Assembly: GCA_029975765.1 (NCBI GenBank)
Contig: JARKOK010000529.1
Span: 1 to 43,476, forward strand
Direction of reading: 5' to 3'
DNA from: Aggregatilineales bacterium
GTDB taxonomy: Bacteria > Chloroflexota > Anaerolineae > Aggregatilineales > Phototrophicaceae
DNA: 43,476 nt
Shown here in pieces: positions 23,966 through 32,791 of this stretch. How positions within the stretch are numbered: position 1 is the stretch's first letter; each line of letters starts with the position of its first letter. The notes under the pieces are model-generated. The model saw nothing but the letters and a program-made list of their open reading frames with translations, did not search any database and had not been told where the DNA came from. A program made the position numbers and the translations under genes.

Positions 23966-25182
23966 TGCGCCTGTTAATGCTCACTGCCAGTTTACCCTAT
24001 CCTCCGCAGCAGGGCGGCGCGCTGCGGACTTACGGCATCTTACACGGGCTGTATCAGGCCGGGCACGACATCACCCTGTTGAGTTTCCACGAGGGAGACA
24101 CCCGGCCATCTGACACACCGCTGGCGCAGTTCTGCCGGCGCATCGAGACCATCCCCCCGCCGCTGCGTTCGAAAACTGCCCGCCTGCGCGATCTGCTGCT
24201 GACCGGTGAACCGGACATCGCCCGCCGCCTGTACAGCGATGCCTTCCGCGACCGCCTGCGTGACCTGCTGGCGGAAACATCGTTTGATCTGGTGCAGTTT
24301 GAAGGTATTGAAGTCGCCTGTTATCTGCCGCTGCTGCGTCAATGGGGAACACGAGCCAGACTGTGTTATGACGCATTTAATGCCGAAGCCGCCTTGCAGC
24401 AGGTAATTTTTCAGGTTGACCGGGCAGTTCCCAAACGCTGGCCTGCCGCCGCTTATTCCCTGATCCAATCACGCCGTATCGCCCGTTTTGAAAAACTGCT
24501 TTGCCAGCAGGCCGACAGCGTTATTGCGGTTTCCGACGAAGATGCCGCGATCCTGTGCCCGCTGCGACCTGACCATCACGTGCCGGTTGTCACCAACGGC
24601 ATTTTCGTAGACGATTATACCGGCACCGGCCAGCAGCTTGATCTGGGGGAGCACGTCATTGTATTTACCGGCAAGATGGACTACCGCCCGAATATAGATG
24701 CGATGACCTGGTTTGCTGACGACATCTTCCCGCGCGTCCAGGAACATTTACCCGATACCCGGCTGTATATTGTCGGTCAGAAACCGCATCCTCGCGTTGA
24801 GCAGCTTCGCAGCCGCCATAACATTGAAATCACCGGTTGGGTGCCGGATGTACAGCCCTTCCTGCGTGCTGCCGGGGTGTATGCGGCCCCGCTGCGTATG
24901 GGCAGCGGTACGCGCCTGAAAATTCTGGAAGCGATGGCCGTTGGCTGCGCTATTGTCGCCACGCCCATCGCTGTGAGCGGGATGCGTGACGATGTGCATC
25001 AGGTCGCCACGATCACTAACCAGACTGATGTCATGGCCGACGCGATCATCCACCTGCTGCAAGACCCGCAGCGCCGCGAGTTTATGGGGCAGCAGGCACG
25101 GCAGTACGTCAAACAACATTATGATTGGCCGGTGCTGATTCCCCGCCTGCTGGCCGTCTACAAAGGTATGGGACTTGAATAA
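23965..25182 (+). CDS. GT4-family glycosyltransferase (Stp1/TIGR03087-like)
   Basis: A second GT-B glycosyltransferase, 405 residues, with LMLTASLPYPPQQGGALR at the N-terminus, VFTGKMDYRPNIDAMTWF at the interdomain region, and GSGTRLKILEAMAVGCAIV as the C-terminal donor-binding signature. This pattern is typical of sugar transferases in exopolysaccharide clusters. GGAGG lies six bases before the ATG, within the end of the previous gene. Three glycosyltransferases in a row with one-base or eight-base overlaps form an operon for a surface glycan. Donor and acceptor are not known. Confidence 0.9.
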   Translation: MRLLMLTASLPYPPQQGGALRTYGILHGLYQAGHDITLLSFHEGDTRPSDTPLAQFCRRIETIPPPLRSKTARLRDLLLTGEPDIARRLYSDAFRDRLRDLLAETSFDLVQFEGIEVACYLPLLRQWGTRARLCYDAFNAEAALQQVIFQVDRAVPKRWPAAAYSLIQSRRIARFEKLLCQQADSVIAVSDEDAAILCPLRPDHHVPVVTNGIFVDDYTGTGQQLDLGEHVIVFTGKMDYRPNIDAMTWFADDIFPRVQEHLPDTRLYIVGQKPHPRVEQLRSRHNIEITGWVPDVQPFLRAAGVYAAPLRMGSGTRLKILEAMAVGCAIVATPIAVSGMRDDVHQVATITNQTDVMADAIIHLLQDPQRREFMGQQARQYVKQHYDWPVLIPRLLAVYKGMGLE

Positions 25183-26371
25183 GGAAACGCTTGTCCTGCG
25201 AAATCGTAGCATGGCGGAGGCGTTTCATCGCCCGGCGCCCAAACATCAGGCGCGGCGCGCCCTGCTGACACTGGTCGGACGAACCCCCATACCCACACTG
25301 CCTACCCATAATCGCAACCGGATTCTGCTGATTCGCCCCGACCATCTCGGCGATGTACTGCTGACTACACCGGCCTTATACGCCCTGCGCGAAGTTAACC
25401 CATATACCGAGATTCACGCGCTGGTCGGCCCCTGGTCGGCTGATGCCATTGCGGCCTACCCCGAAATTGATCTTGCCCTGACGCTGGTTTTCCCCGGCTT
25501 CAGCCGCGAACCCAAAGAAAACTGGCGCTCGCCTTACCAACTGGCGCTACAAACTGCCGGGAGGCTTCGCAAAATTGGTTACAGCAGCGCCATTATCTTT
25601 CGGCCTGACCACTGGTGGGGGGCGTTGGTCGCCAAACTTGCCGGTATCCCGGAACGCATTGGTTACAACCTGCCGGATGTAGCGCCTTTTCTGACTCAGG
25701 CCATCGAACACCGGCCCGAACATGTAGTGTGGCAAAGCCTGCGCCTGATCGAACCCTGGACGGGTGAGCTGCCGGCCAGCAAAATTGTCTACCGTTTTCC
25801 CGTTGATCCGGTCAGTGAGGGCTACGTCAACGGCTATTTGCAGGAATGGGGCATCGCGCCTGACCAGCCGATCATCTGCATCCATCCCGGAACGGGGACA
25901 TGGGTCAAACACTGGCTCGAAGAACGCTGGGCTGACGCCGCCGATACGCTGGCCGATCAGCTTGAGGCGGCGGTGGTATTTACCGGCGGCGATCATGAAT
26001 TGGCGCTGGTTCGCCGCATCGCCAGTCAGATGCACCGCCGCGCCTGTATCATGGCCGGTGATACCCGTATCGGCCAGTTAGCTGCCGTATTTAAACGCGC
26101 AAAGGTTGTTCTGGGGCCGGACAGCGGGCCGCTGCATCTGGCGGCAGCGGTTGGCACCCCGACGGTATCCCTGTTCGGCCCGGCAGACCCTCAGGAATTT
26201 GGCCCCTGGGGGCCACCGCGTAAACATTTAGTGTTGGGGAGTGACATCGGCTGCCGCCCCTGCCGCGTGCTGGATTGGGGGGCCGATAGTCCTGAATTCC
26301 ATCCCTGCGTCCGAGATATCACGCTGGCCCGCGTCCTGGACGCTGCTCGCCGCGCTGTCACACCAGCCTGA
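25175..26371 (+). CDS. GT9-family glycosyltransferase (heptosyltransferase-like)
   Basis: A GT9 protein of up to 398 residues with ILLIRPDHLGDVLLTTPAL near the start and GPDSGPLHLAAAVGTPTVSLFGP near the end, the ADP-heptose:LPS heptosyltransferase signatures. I keep TTG 25175, which overlaps the previous gene by eight bases and has AAAGG eight bases upstream; ATG 25211 is the alternative. Classical partners are LPS core genes, none of which are seen here. Chloroflexota generally lack LPS, so the acceptor is probably another glycan or a glycoprotein. That last point is inference. Confidence 0.9.
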   Translation: MNKETLVLRNRSMAEAFHRPAPKHQARRALLTLVGRTPIPTLPTHNRNRILLIRPDHLGDVLLTTPALYALREVNPYTEIHALVGPWSADAIAAYPEIDLALTLVFPGFSREPKENWRSPYQLALQTAGRLRKIGYSSAIIFRPDHWWGALVAKLAGIPERIGYNLPDVAPFLTQAIEHRPEHVVWQSLRLIEPWTGELPASKIVYRFPVDPVSEGYVNGYLQEWGIAPDQPIICIHPGTGTWVKHWLEERWADAADTLADQLEAAVVFTGGDHELALVRRIASQMHRRACIMAGDTRIGQLAAVFKRAKVVLGPDSGPLHLAAAVGTPTVSLFGPADPQEFGPWGPPRKHLVLGSDIGCRPCRVLDWGADSPEFHPCVRDITLARVLDAARRAVTPA

Positions 26372-26383
26372 AGGATAATCGCC

Positions 26384-27427
26384 ATGCAAAGCATCTTCGA
26401 CTCCGGCGCGCCGCTTGACCGCCTCGCTGATCTGTTCCGCGATTTTGGCGATCTGATTCAAGAGGCTTCGCCGCTGTATGCCGGGTTATCCGTTCAGATC
26501 GCTGGAGATGCCGACTTACTGGCGCTGGCGGCTCATGCCCGACGCGGCCAGCCAGTACAGAACATGCTGTTCGCTGCCGTCCACGATTTGCTGTTACGCG
26601 GCGTGGCACATCCACTGGCGGCTTACTATCCGAGTGTGACTGCATCCCCTGTATCCGGTGACCCATTCCCCGCTTTTCAGGCCTTCTGTCACGAATACGC
26701 CGATGACATTCGCGCGCTGCTGGCCTCACGCCGTGTGCAGACGAACGAGGTCGGTCGCTGCGCGCTGCTGCTGCCAGCGTTTTATACCGTCGCCAGCCAG
26801 TCCGGTCATCTGCCACTGATATTAATCGAAGTCGGCGCGAGCGCGGGATTAAATCTGCTGTGGGATCGTTACGCTTACGACTATGGAACAGGCCGGCTCT
26901 ATGGCAGTTCACCGCTGGTCTTGACCTGCGAACTGCGCGGCAGCGTACAGCCGCCGCTGCCGGACACACCGCCGGCGGTGAGCGAACGAGTTGGCCTTGA
27001 CCTGAATCCAATTGATATTCGGGATGCTGACGCGGTGCGCTGGCTGCGGGCGCTGGTCTGGCCTGACCAGCCGTACCGGATGCAGCGGCTGGAAACGGCC
27101 ATCGCACTGGCGCAGTCGAATCCTCCCCGGCTGGCCGCCGGTGATGCGTTGGCGCATCTGCCCGATTTGCTGGCGGCACCGCCGGATACCGCCGTGTGTG
27201 TTTATCACAGTTTTGTTCTGAACCAGATCAGTCAGGAAAACCGCGATCAATATTACAATCTGCTGGCAGCTTACTCCCACCAGCGCGATCTCTATGATAT
27301 TGCCCTGGAATGGATTGGCACACCCACACCGGAAATCACCCTCCGCACTTTTCGCGGCGGTGATGTGCGCGAAACGCTGCTCGCCGTCTGCGAACCACAT
27401 GGCCGCTGGCTGGAATGGCGTGCTTAA
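26384..27427 (+). CDS. DUF2332 family protein
   Basis: A 347-residue protein matching DUF2332. The diagnostic stretch is NEVGRCALLLPAF followed by LIEVGASAGLNLLWDRYAY, which resembles motif I of Rossmann-type methyltransferases (VGASAGLNL). VYHSFVLNQIS would then fall in the substrate region. Function has not been established for the family as far as I know; a methyltransferase-like fold is inferred. It follows the GT9 gene by 12 bp and may share its transcript. It ends directly next to the convergent PPK2 gene with no spacer. Confidence 0.85.
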   Translation: MQSIFDSGAPLDRLADLFRDFGDLIQEASPLYAGLSVQIAGDADLLALAAHARRGQPVQNMLFAAVHDLLLRGVAHPLAAYYPSVTASPVSGDPFPAFQAFCHEYADDIRALLASRRVQTNEVGRCALLLPAFYTVASQSGHLPLILIEVGASAGLNLLWDRYAYDYGTGRLYGSSPLVLTCELRGSVQPPLPDTPPAVSERVGLDLNPIDIRDADAVRWLRALVWPDQPYRMQRLETAIALAQSNPPRLAAGDALAHLPDLLAAPPDTAVCVYHSFVLNQISQENRDQYYNLLAAYSHQRDLYDIALEWIGTPTPEITLRTFRGGDVRETLLAVCEPHGRWLEWRA

Positions 27428-28237
27428 TCAGTCGGGAATCACCACGCTGTCCAGACCTGCCTCCGGTGGCGGATACTGTGGGTTCATGTCGGCCAGCGTG
27501 TTCAGAATCACCCGCGTTACGAACAGATCACGATACCATTTATGATTGGCCGGTACGATAAACCAGGGAGCATAGTCGGTATTACACCGGGAGAGCGCAT
27601 CCTCATACGCCGCCATGTAATCATTCCAGCGTTCGCGCACCGGCAGATCGCCAATCGAAAATTTCCAGTTCTTATCAGCTTTATCCAGCCGCGCTTGCAG
27701 CCGTTGCTTCTGCTCATCTTTGCTGATGTGCAGGTAAAACTTCAGAATGCGTGTGCCATTGTCCGCGATCAGCCGCTCAAAAGCATTAATATGCTCGTAA
27801 CGCGCCCGCCAGACTTTTTCCGGTACCAGTTGGTTCACCCGCGCGATTAACACATCCTCATAATGACTGCGGTTGAAAATACCAATATAGCCTTTACCGG
27901 GGGTTTGTGGATGCACGCGCCACAAAAAATCATGGGCCAGTTCGGTCGGTGTAGGGGCTTTGAAGGCTGCAACATAGACTCCTGCCGGGTTCATGCCGCT
28001 GAATACCTTCTTGATGACGCCGTCTTTGCCGCCGGTATCCATTGCCTGAAACACGATCAGCAGTGATTGTTTGCCCTCAGCGTACAGGCGTTCCTGCCAT
28101 TCCTGCATCTGCACTTGCAGGCGGTCAACCTCCGCCCGCGCTGCATCCTTATCATACGTTTCGTGGAAATCCGGGTCACAGTCGCTCAGATCAATCGTCG
28201 TACCCGGCTTTGGAGAAAAATGATCTTTTTTGCTCAT
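27428..28237 (-). CDS. PPK2-family polyphosphate:nucleotide phosphotransferase
   Basis: A 269-residue single-domain PPK2. The Walker A-like loop is FQAMDTGGKDG, the Walker B region is FNRSHYEDVLIARV, and the basic lid lies around KRLQARLDKADK with NWKFSIGDL after it. The size and the WKFSIGDL and WNDYMAAYEDAL motifs fit the PPK2-related group (TIGR03709). These enzymes use polyphosphate to phosphorylate nucleoside mono- or diphosphates. I choose ATG 28237 because GAGGA lies eight bases upstream; the track start at 28291 overlaps the preceding gene's end. It is the last gene of the minus-strand run, 50 bp after rqcH. Confidence 0.9.
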   Translation of the reverse strand: MSKKDHFSPKPGTTIDLSDCDPDFHETYDKDAARAEVDRLQVQMQEWQERLYAEGKQSLLIVFQAMDTGGKDGVIKKVFSGMNPAGVYVAAFKAPTPTELAHDFLWRVHPQTPGKGYIGIFNRSHYEDVLIARVNQLVPEKVWRARYEHINAFERLIADNGTRILKFYLHISKDEQKQRLQARLDKADKNWKFSIGDLPVRERWNDYMAAYEDALSRCNTDYAPWFIVPANHKWYRDLFVTRVILNTLADMNPQYPPPEAGLDSVVIPD

Positions 28238-28287
28238 AAATCGGTTCCTCAGGATGAACTCTTTAAGGGTGCTGATTGGATAAAAGA

Positions 28288-30006
28288 TCAATCCGGTAAA
28301 TCGGCCTCACTGCGCGGTTCGATGGTCAGGGTTTCTTCGTTACGGTACGTGACCATGCCCTGTCCCGCGCCTTTGATTTTTTTTACGTACATGCAGCGGG
28401 TAACATCTACCGGGACTTTGTTATCTCCCCGGCGCGCGCTGTAGTAGGCTGCCAGCGCCGCCGCCTGCTCAATCACGGCAGCCGGAGTCTGGCGGCCATC
28501 GAACTTGATAATCACGTGCGCGCCTGGCACGTCACGGGCGTGCAGCCACAGGTCCTGCCCCTCACCCTTACCGAACGTGACCTGTTCGTTCTGTCGGCTG
28601 TTGCGCCCCACCCAGATGACATAATTATCTTTCGTAACAACTTTTAGCGGCGCACTCTGGCCGCTGCCGGCGATACGCTTCGCCGGTTTACCGCGCCAGT
28701 ACCCGCCAGCCTGAAGCGCCTGCTGCACCTCGTCAATCTCCGGCCAGTTGGCGGCCAGTTCCAGGTCAGTATCCAGTTGGTCAAGAAAGGCCAGTTCGCG
28801 GCGCGTTTCTTCGATCAGACGCGGCACATCCTCCAGCGCGCGTTTCGCTTTGTCATATCGTTCAAAGTATCGCTGCGCGTTTTCCAGTGGGGTGAGTGTT
28901 GGGTCGAGATTGATGGTCAGTTCGGGCTGGTCAGGATCATACTGTGCCTTCAACTCGGTCTGCTTCGGTTGCAGGGTGTACTGGTAGGCGAGGATGAGTT
29001 CCCCACTCTGCCGTAGTGTATCGCGCTCGGATTCATCAGTCAGCGACTTTTCCAGCGAAGCGAGTTTAGCGCGCAGTTTCGCCTGTCCTTCACGCAGTTC
29101 GTCCCGTACCGGCACTTTGGCGGCGGCATACGCTTCTTCGCCCACTGGCGCGCCATAATAGGCAGCTAGTGCCTCGCTCAGGCTGGATACACGACGCCAG
29201 CCAGGGACGCTTTCCAGTGGATAGACGCTGTAAGCCGCAACACTGTCTTCATTTTCGACGATACCCGGCTGCCACTCACGGCGTGCCAGAGGGGTTATGA
29301 CTACGCGAATAGCCTCCAGCAGATGCTCGATGTCGGCATCGGTCGCACGCTGGTTCACCTCACCTCCGGCGCGATACACCAGTTCTTTCGCCAGCAGCGG
29401 ACTTACACCCAGCAACCGCGAGGCTAACACCTGTGCTGTCCTGCGTTTCGGGTCATCATTCTGCTGGAAGATACCCAGCAGCGTTTCGGGGGTTAATGCC
29501 GCCGGATCATGTTTGCCGGTCTGGGGCGGCGGCAGCTTATAATCGTGCTGCGGCAGGCTGAGGCGGTAGCGGTTTTCCTCCGGCCCAACCCGGCGCATAC
29601 AGTCAAGAATCACACCCTTTTGCACCAGCAGCAGGTTGCTGCGCCGCTCCATCGGCTCAATGACAATCGTCACATCACCTTCCGGCCCCTGCACATCCAG
29701 CATCAGAATGCGTTCCCAGGCCGGCTGGCTGACATGCGTGATAATCCCACCCTCGACATACCGCCGGAACAGCAGCCCCAACAGCAGCGGTTTGGTCACA
29801 CCGCGCCGCAGTTTATCGGCTACCAGATGCACGCGCGGCCTCTGCGCATCGGCACTCAGATACAGGTAGCGCCGCTGGTGGTGGGCGTAAATTTCCAGTC
29901 CCAGGCCGGTGGGGTCAACATCTAACACATCCTGCACGCGACCACCCACCAGCACGTCCAGAATTTCATCTGCCAGCGCGGCCAGCGTGAACGCATCCAG
30001 ATACAT
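28288..30006 (-). CDS. rqcH: NFACT protein RqcH (Rqc2/FbpA family)
   Basis: A 572-residue NFACT protein of the usual length. The NFACT-N domain is at the start (LDAFTLAALADEILDVLVGG), followed by paired HhH motifs, a long coiled coil (about 290-430), and NFACT-R near the end with DLWLHARDVPGAHVII. RqcH binds stalled 50S-peptidyl-tRNA and adds C-terminal alanine tails that mark the nascent chain for degradation. The ATG is two bases after the cytochrome c stop, so it is in an operon with respiratory genes. Older annotations call it fibronectin-binding protein. Confidence 0.94.
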   Translation of the reverse strand: MYLDAFTLAALADEILDVLVGGRVQDVLDVDPTGLGLEIYAHHQRRYLYLSADAQRPRVHLVADKLRRGVTKPLLLGLLFRRYVEGGIITHVSQPAWERILMLDVQGPEGDVTIVIEPMERRSNLLLVQKGVILDCMRRVGPEENRYRLSLPQHDYKLPPPQTGKHDPAALTPETLLGIFQQNDDPKRRTAQVLASRLLGVSPLLAKELVYRAGGEVNQRATDADIEHLLEAIRVVITPLARREWQPGIVENEDSVAAYSVYPLESVPGWRRVSSLSEALAAYYGAPVGEEAYAAAKVPVRDELREGQAKLRAKLASLEKSLTDESERDTLRQSGELILAYQYTLQPKQTELKAQYDPDQPELTINLDPTLTPLENAQRYFERYDKAKRALEDVPRLIEETRRELAFLDQLDTDLELAANWPEIDEVQQALQAGGYWRGKPAKRIAGSGQSAPLKVVTKDNYVIWVGRNSRQNEQVTFGKGEGQDLWLHARDVPGAHVIIKFDGRQTPAAVIEQAAALAAYYSARRGDNKVPVDVTRCMYVKKIKGAGQGMVTYRNEETLTIEPRSEADLPD

Positions 30007-30008
30007 GA

Positions 30009-30482
30009 TTAATGCGCGTCCGGTGTCAGCAGGTAAGCGATAATATCCCCCAATTCCTGCTCCATCAGCAGATCAGGATAATTCTGGGGCATCGCCGGGG
30101 TAAAACCATCCACCACAAACGCCGCCGGCTGCGTGATGGATTCGTAAATGTATGCGGAGGCTGTTAACGGCGGGCGGCGCGTGCTCGCGCGGTCGGCCAC
30201 ACCCGCGAACGGCGGCGCGATTTTGTTCTCCGCCCCCGCGCGATGACAGGCGATGCAGTTGTACTTTTCCACCCACTGCGCGCCGTTGGCCGGGTCTGCA
30301 TCCGCCAGCAGCGCGGCAACCGTCGCCTGGTAGGTGTCGGCGGCCAGCACTACCGGCGTAGGGGCCGCCAGTTCCGACTCCGTCGTCAGCACAAATTCAA
30401 TGATAAAAATGACCGTGATCAGTACCAGCAGCGCCAGCGCCACGAATACCGGCCACCGCGCCGCTCTGGATTCGCCGTTCAC
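30009..30482 (-). CDS. Membrane-anchored monoheme cytochrome c
   Basis: A 157-residue protein with one N-terminal TM segment (VFVALALLVLITVIFIIEFVL), a linker, and a class I cytochrome c domain. The heme site is CIACH and the likely axial Met is in AMPQNYPD, with a typical C-terminal helix (ELGDIIAYLLTP). It sits outside the membrane and passes electrons, probably to or from a terminal oxidase. It starts at GTG within the four-base GTGA overlap with ctaB. The pairing with ctaA and ctaB points to an aa3-type oxidase, whose subunit genes are not in the window. Confidence 0.92.
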   Translation of the reverse strand: MNGESRAARWPVFVALALLVLITVIFIIEFVLTTESELAAPTPVVLAADTYQATVAALLADADPANGAQWVEKYNCIACHRAGAENKIAPPFAGVADRASTRRPPLTASAYIYESITQPAAFVVDGFTPAMPQNYPDLLMEQELGDIIAYLLTPDAH

Positions 30483-31375
30483 AACACCAACCGATCAATC
30501 ATCATCGCCAGAAACAGGAAGGCCAGATAAGCCGTCGAGAACTTGTACATGCTGCGCGCCGCCGCGCCTGTGCCCAGGCGAATCAGGTTGATCGAAGCGT
30601 GAATCAGCCCCAGCCCCAGCAGCACCGCCGCCAGCAAATACACGATCCCCAACACCTGAAACGGCAGCGGCAGCAGCGCGATCACAAACAGTTGGATCGA
30701 ATATAACAAAATCTGGATGCGGGTAGCTTCTTCGCCGCGCGCCACCGGCATCATCGGGACGTTTGCCAGCGCATAATCCTTATTGACCAGCAGCGCCAGC
30801 GCCCAGCTATGCGGCGGCGTCCAGTAAAAGACAATCGCAAACAGCGCGAACGCCTCCAGCGACAGCGAACCAGTGACCGCCGCCCACCCGACCAGCACCG
30901 GCACCGCCCCCGCCCCGCCGCCAATCAGGATATTCACGACGGTATTGCGTTTGAGGATCATGGTATACAGGATGACGTAATACAGCCCGCCAAACAGCGC
31001 CAGCCCTGCCGCCAGCCAGTTCACCCACACGCCCAGCACCAGCACCGACCAGGCCACCAGCGCCAGGCCAAAAAACAGCGCATTGACCGGTTCCACCCGA
31101 CCGGAGGGAATAGGCCGCCGCGCAGTACGCGCCATTTTGGCATCCATGTCGCGGTCGAGATACTGGTTGATCGCGCTGGAACCCGCCGCTGCAAATGCCC
31201 CGCCAATCAAGGTCGGTATCAGGATCGAAAACTGGGGGATGCCGTCAGCGGCAATCACCATCGCCGTCAGCGTGGTGAACAGCAGCAGCAGCACAATACG
31301 CAGTTTCGCCAGTTCCAGATAGGTTTTAAGCGTTGAGGTAAAATTTAACTGGTAGCTTCGGACTGAGGATTCCAT
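30479..31375 (-). CDS. ctaB: Protoheme IX farnesyltransferase (heme O synthase)
   Basis: A UbiA-superfamily prenyltransferase of 298 residues with multiple TM helices. The first Asp-rich motif is NQYLDRDMDAKMARTARRP, and the second region has YTMILKRNTVVNILIGG and KDYALANVPMMP. It transfers a farnesyl group to heme B to give heme O, the precursor of heme A. It overlaps ctaA by 31 bp and cytochrome c by four, so the three are tightly coupled. The gene is complete. Confidence 0.95.
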   Translation of the reverse strand: MESSVRSYQLNFTSTLKTYLELAKLRIVLLLLFTTLTAMVIAADGIPQFSILIPTLIGGAFAAAGSSAINQYLDRDMDAKMARTARRPIPSGRVEPVNALFFGLALVAWSVLVLGVWVNWLAAGLALFGGLYYVILYTMILKRNTVVNILIGGGAGAVPVLVGWAAVTGSLSLEAFALFAIVFYWTPPHSWALALLVNKDYALANVPMMPVARGEEATRIQILLYSIQLFVIALLPLPFQVLGIVYLLAAVLLGLGLIHASINLIRLGTGAAARSMYKFSTAYLAFLFLAMMIDRLVL

Positions 31376-32292
31376 TGTTGCTCGTTTGATACTCCGCTTT
31401 CCCGATTATTCAGCCATTCTGTCGCGCTTAATACCACCAGCAGCGCCCAAGTGGCCGCCGCAAAACCGACGTGCGCCGCGCCCCACAGCGGGGCCGCACT
31501 GGTTAATACATACAGCGCGCCCACACCCGCCTGTGCCAGATACATCACCAGCGCCCATGCTGCCAGCGTCCGGGCGCTGCCGCTGCGCTGTTTGACCGCG
31601 TACCACACCAGGATGAGCAGAGATACACCCAGCGCCAGCACGGCGAAACGGTGGAACATATGAATCGTCGCTAACTGCCCCTGGCTGAATGGCAGAACCT
31701 GTCCATTACACAGCGGCCAATCAGTACAGGCCAGTGTTGCGCCGCTGCCGCGTACCAGTGCGCCGGTCAGGATGATCACCAGCGCCAGTGCCGCCGTAAT
31801 GTAGGCCAGCAGCGTGACCGTATCCCCCCCACGCCGCGCCTGCGGGCGATAGGACGCCCACACCACCGCCACCAGCAGCGCGCCCAGCAGCAGCATCGCC
31901 GTACCCAGATGCAGCGTGACAAAGGTCGGCGGCAGTTCCAGCACCACCACAATCGCGCCCAGCAGACTCTGTACGGCGAACAGCACCGCCGCCAGCACTG
32001 TCATCGTCAGCACTTTTCGATTTTGCTGGCGGTACGCGCGGATCGCTACCACCAGCGTACCAATCCCCAATAACCCGATCAGGATGGCAAACAGCCGGTG
32101 CAGCCATTCAATCCATGCCGTGATATTGTCCAGGGGCGGGAAGACCGTACCGTTGCACAGCGGCCAGTGATTACCGCAGCCCAGCCCGGAGTCGGTGACC
32201 CGCACCACCGCGCCAAACACAATCAGGCCAAAAGTAAAGAGCGCCGTTGCCAGCGCCAGACGCGTAAATAATCGCGGAGAATTTCCCTGCAT
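31345..32292 (-). CDS. ctaA: Heme A synthase (COX15/CtaA)
   Basis: An eight-TM heme A synthase of 315 residues that oxidises the C8 methyl of heme O. Two homologous halves can be seen: the first has GLGCGNHWPLCNG and EWLHRLFA, the second has TLACTDWPLCNG and HMFHRFAVL. The His residues in these helices ligate heme, and the paired Cys lie in the external loops. I choose ATG 32292 over the GTG at 32310: AGGT lies about ten bases upstream and the first TM then begins ten residues in. A palindrome overlaps the leader. Confidence 0.95.
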   Translation of the reverse strand: MQGNSPRLFTRLALATALFTFGLIVFGAVVRVTDSGLGCGNHWPLCNGTVFPPLDNITAWIEWLHRLFAILIGLLGIGTLVVAIRAYRQQNRKVLTMTVLAAVLFAVQSLLGAIVVVLELPPTFVTLHLGTAMLLLGALLVAVVWASYRPQARRGGDTVTLLAYITAALALVIILTGALVRGSGATLACTDWPLCNGQVLPFSQGQLATIHMFHRFAVLALGVSLLILVWYAVKQRSGSARTLAAWALVMYLAQAGVGALYVLTSAAPLWGAAHVGFAAATWALLVVLSATEWLNNRESGVSNEQQWNPQSEATS

Positions 32293-32304
32293 GACAACCC
32301 GACC

Positions 32305-32322
32305 TAACACCGGATGGTGTTA
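32305..32322. promoter_or_regulatory. Perfect dyad in the ctaA leader
   Basis: Arms TAACACC (32305-32311) and GGTGTTA (32316-32322) around GGAT, 13 bp before the ctaA start. It abuts the AGGT ribosome-binding site on one side and overlaps by one base a TAGAAT -10-like box (minus strand, 32327-32322) on the other. It could be a repressor site or a small leader hairpin that covers the ribosome-binding site. Confidence 0.4.
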
Positions 32323-32389
32323 TTCTACACACACCGTTACAGATTTTCGAGAATTACTTAGATTCCACTCAAGTTCAACCTGCACCTGG

Positions 32390-32728
32390 CTACGTCTTTT
32401 CGGCGGCGCTGGTCATAGCCGGCGGAGCATCACCCTCAGCCTTAACCCGTTTTACCTGCCGGTGCAGCAACCAGAACACAATCATCAGCGTAACGGTCGC
32501 GCCGACCAGATTAAACAGCACAAAACCGATGAGCAGGAAAAGCTGCTCGGCTTTCCAGGGTGTCATGTCCAACACGGAAGCATCCGGGTTATTCGTCGTG
32601 CGAATCACGGCAGGAATCTGGAATATGCCGCCCTGAGATGCAATCTGCGCTGTCAAACCGCCGCCGATAATCAACAGTAAAATAACAAACATCAACAATG
32701 CCAACCGCCGCACGACAAACCTCCACAT
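32390..32728 (-). CDS. Small two-TM membrane protein, function unknown
   Basis: A 112-residue protein with hydrophobic helices at about residues 8-30 and 60-85, a non-membrane loop of about 30 residues between them, and a basic, polar C-terminus (HRQVKRVKAEG). The second helix resembles short subunits that accompany oxidase complexes, but I see no diagnostic motif. It lies 97 bp upstream of ctaA on the same strand, which makes an oxidase-related role plausible. ATG 32728 is preferred to TTG 32737; neither has a strong ribosome-binding site. Confidence 0.7.
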   Translation of the reverse strand: MWRFVVRRLALLMFVILLLIIGGGLTAQIASQGGIFQIPAVIRTTNNPDASVLDMTPWKAEQLFLLIGFVLFNLVGATVTLMIVFWLLHRQVKRVKAEGDAPPAMTSAAEKT

Positions 32729-32791
32729 GGTTACCAACCCGAACGCTGCGAAATTGTACTCTTTCTCACAAGGCGCTGCAACCAGTGCCCG

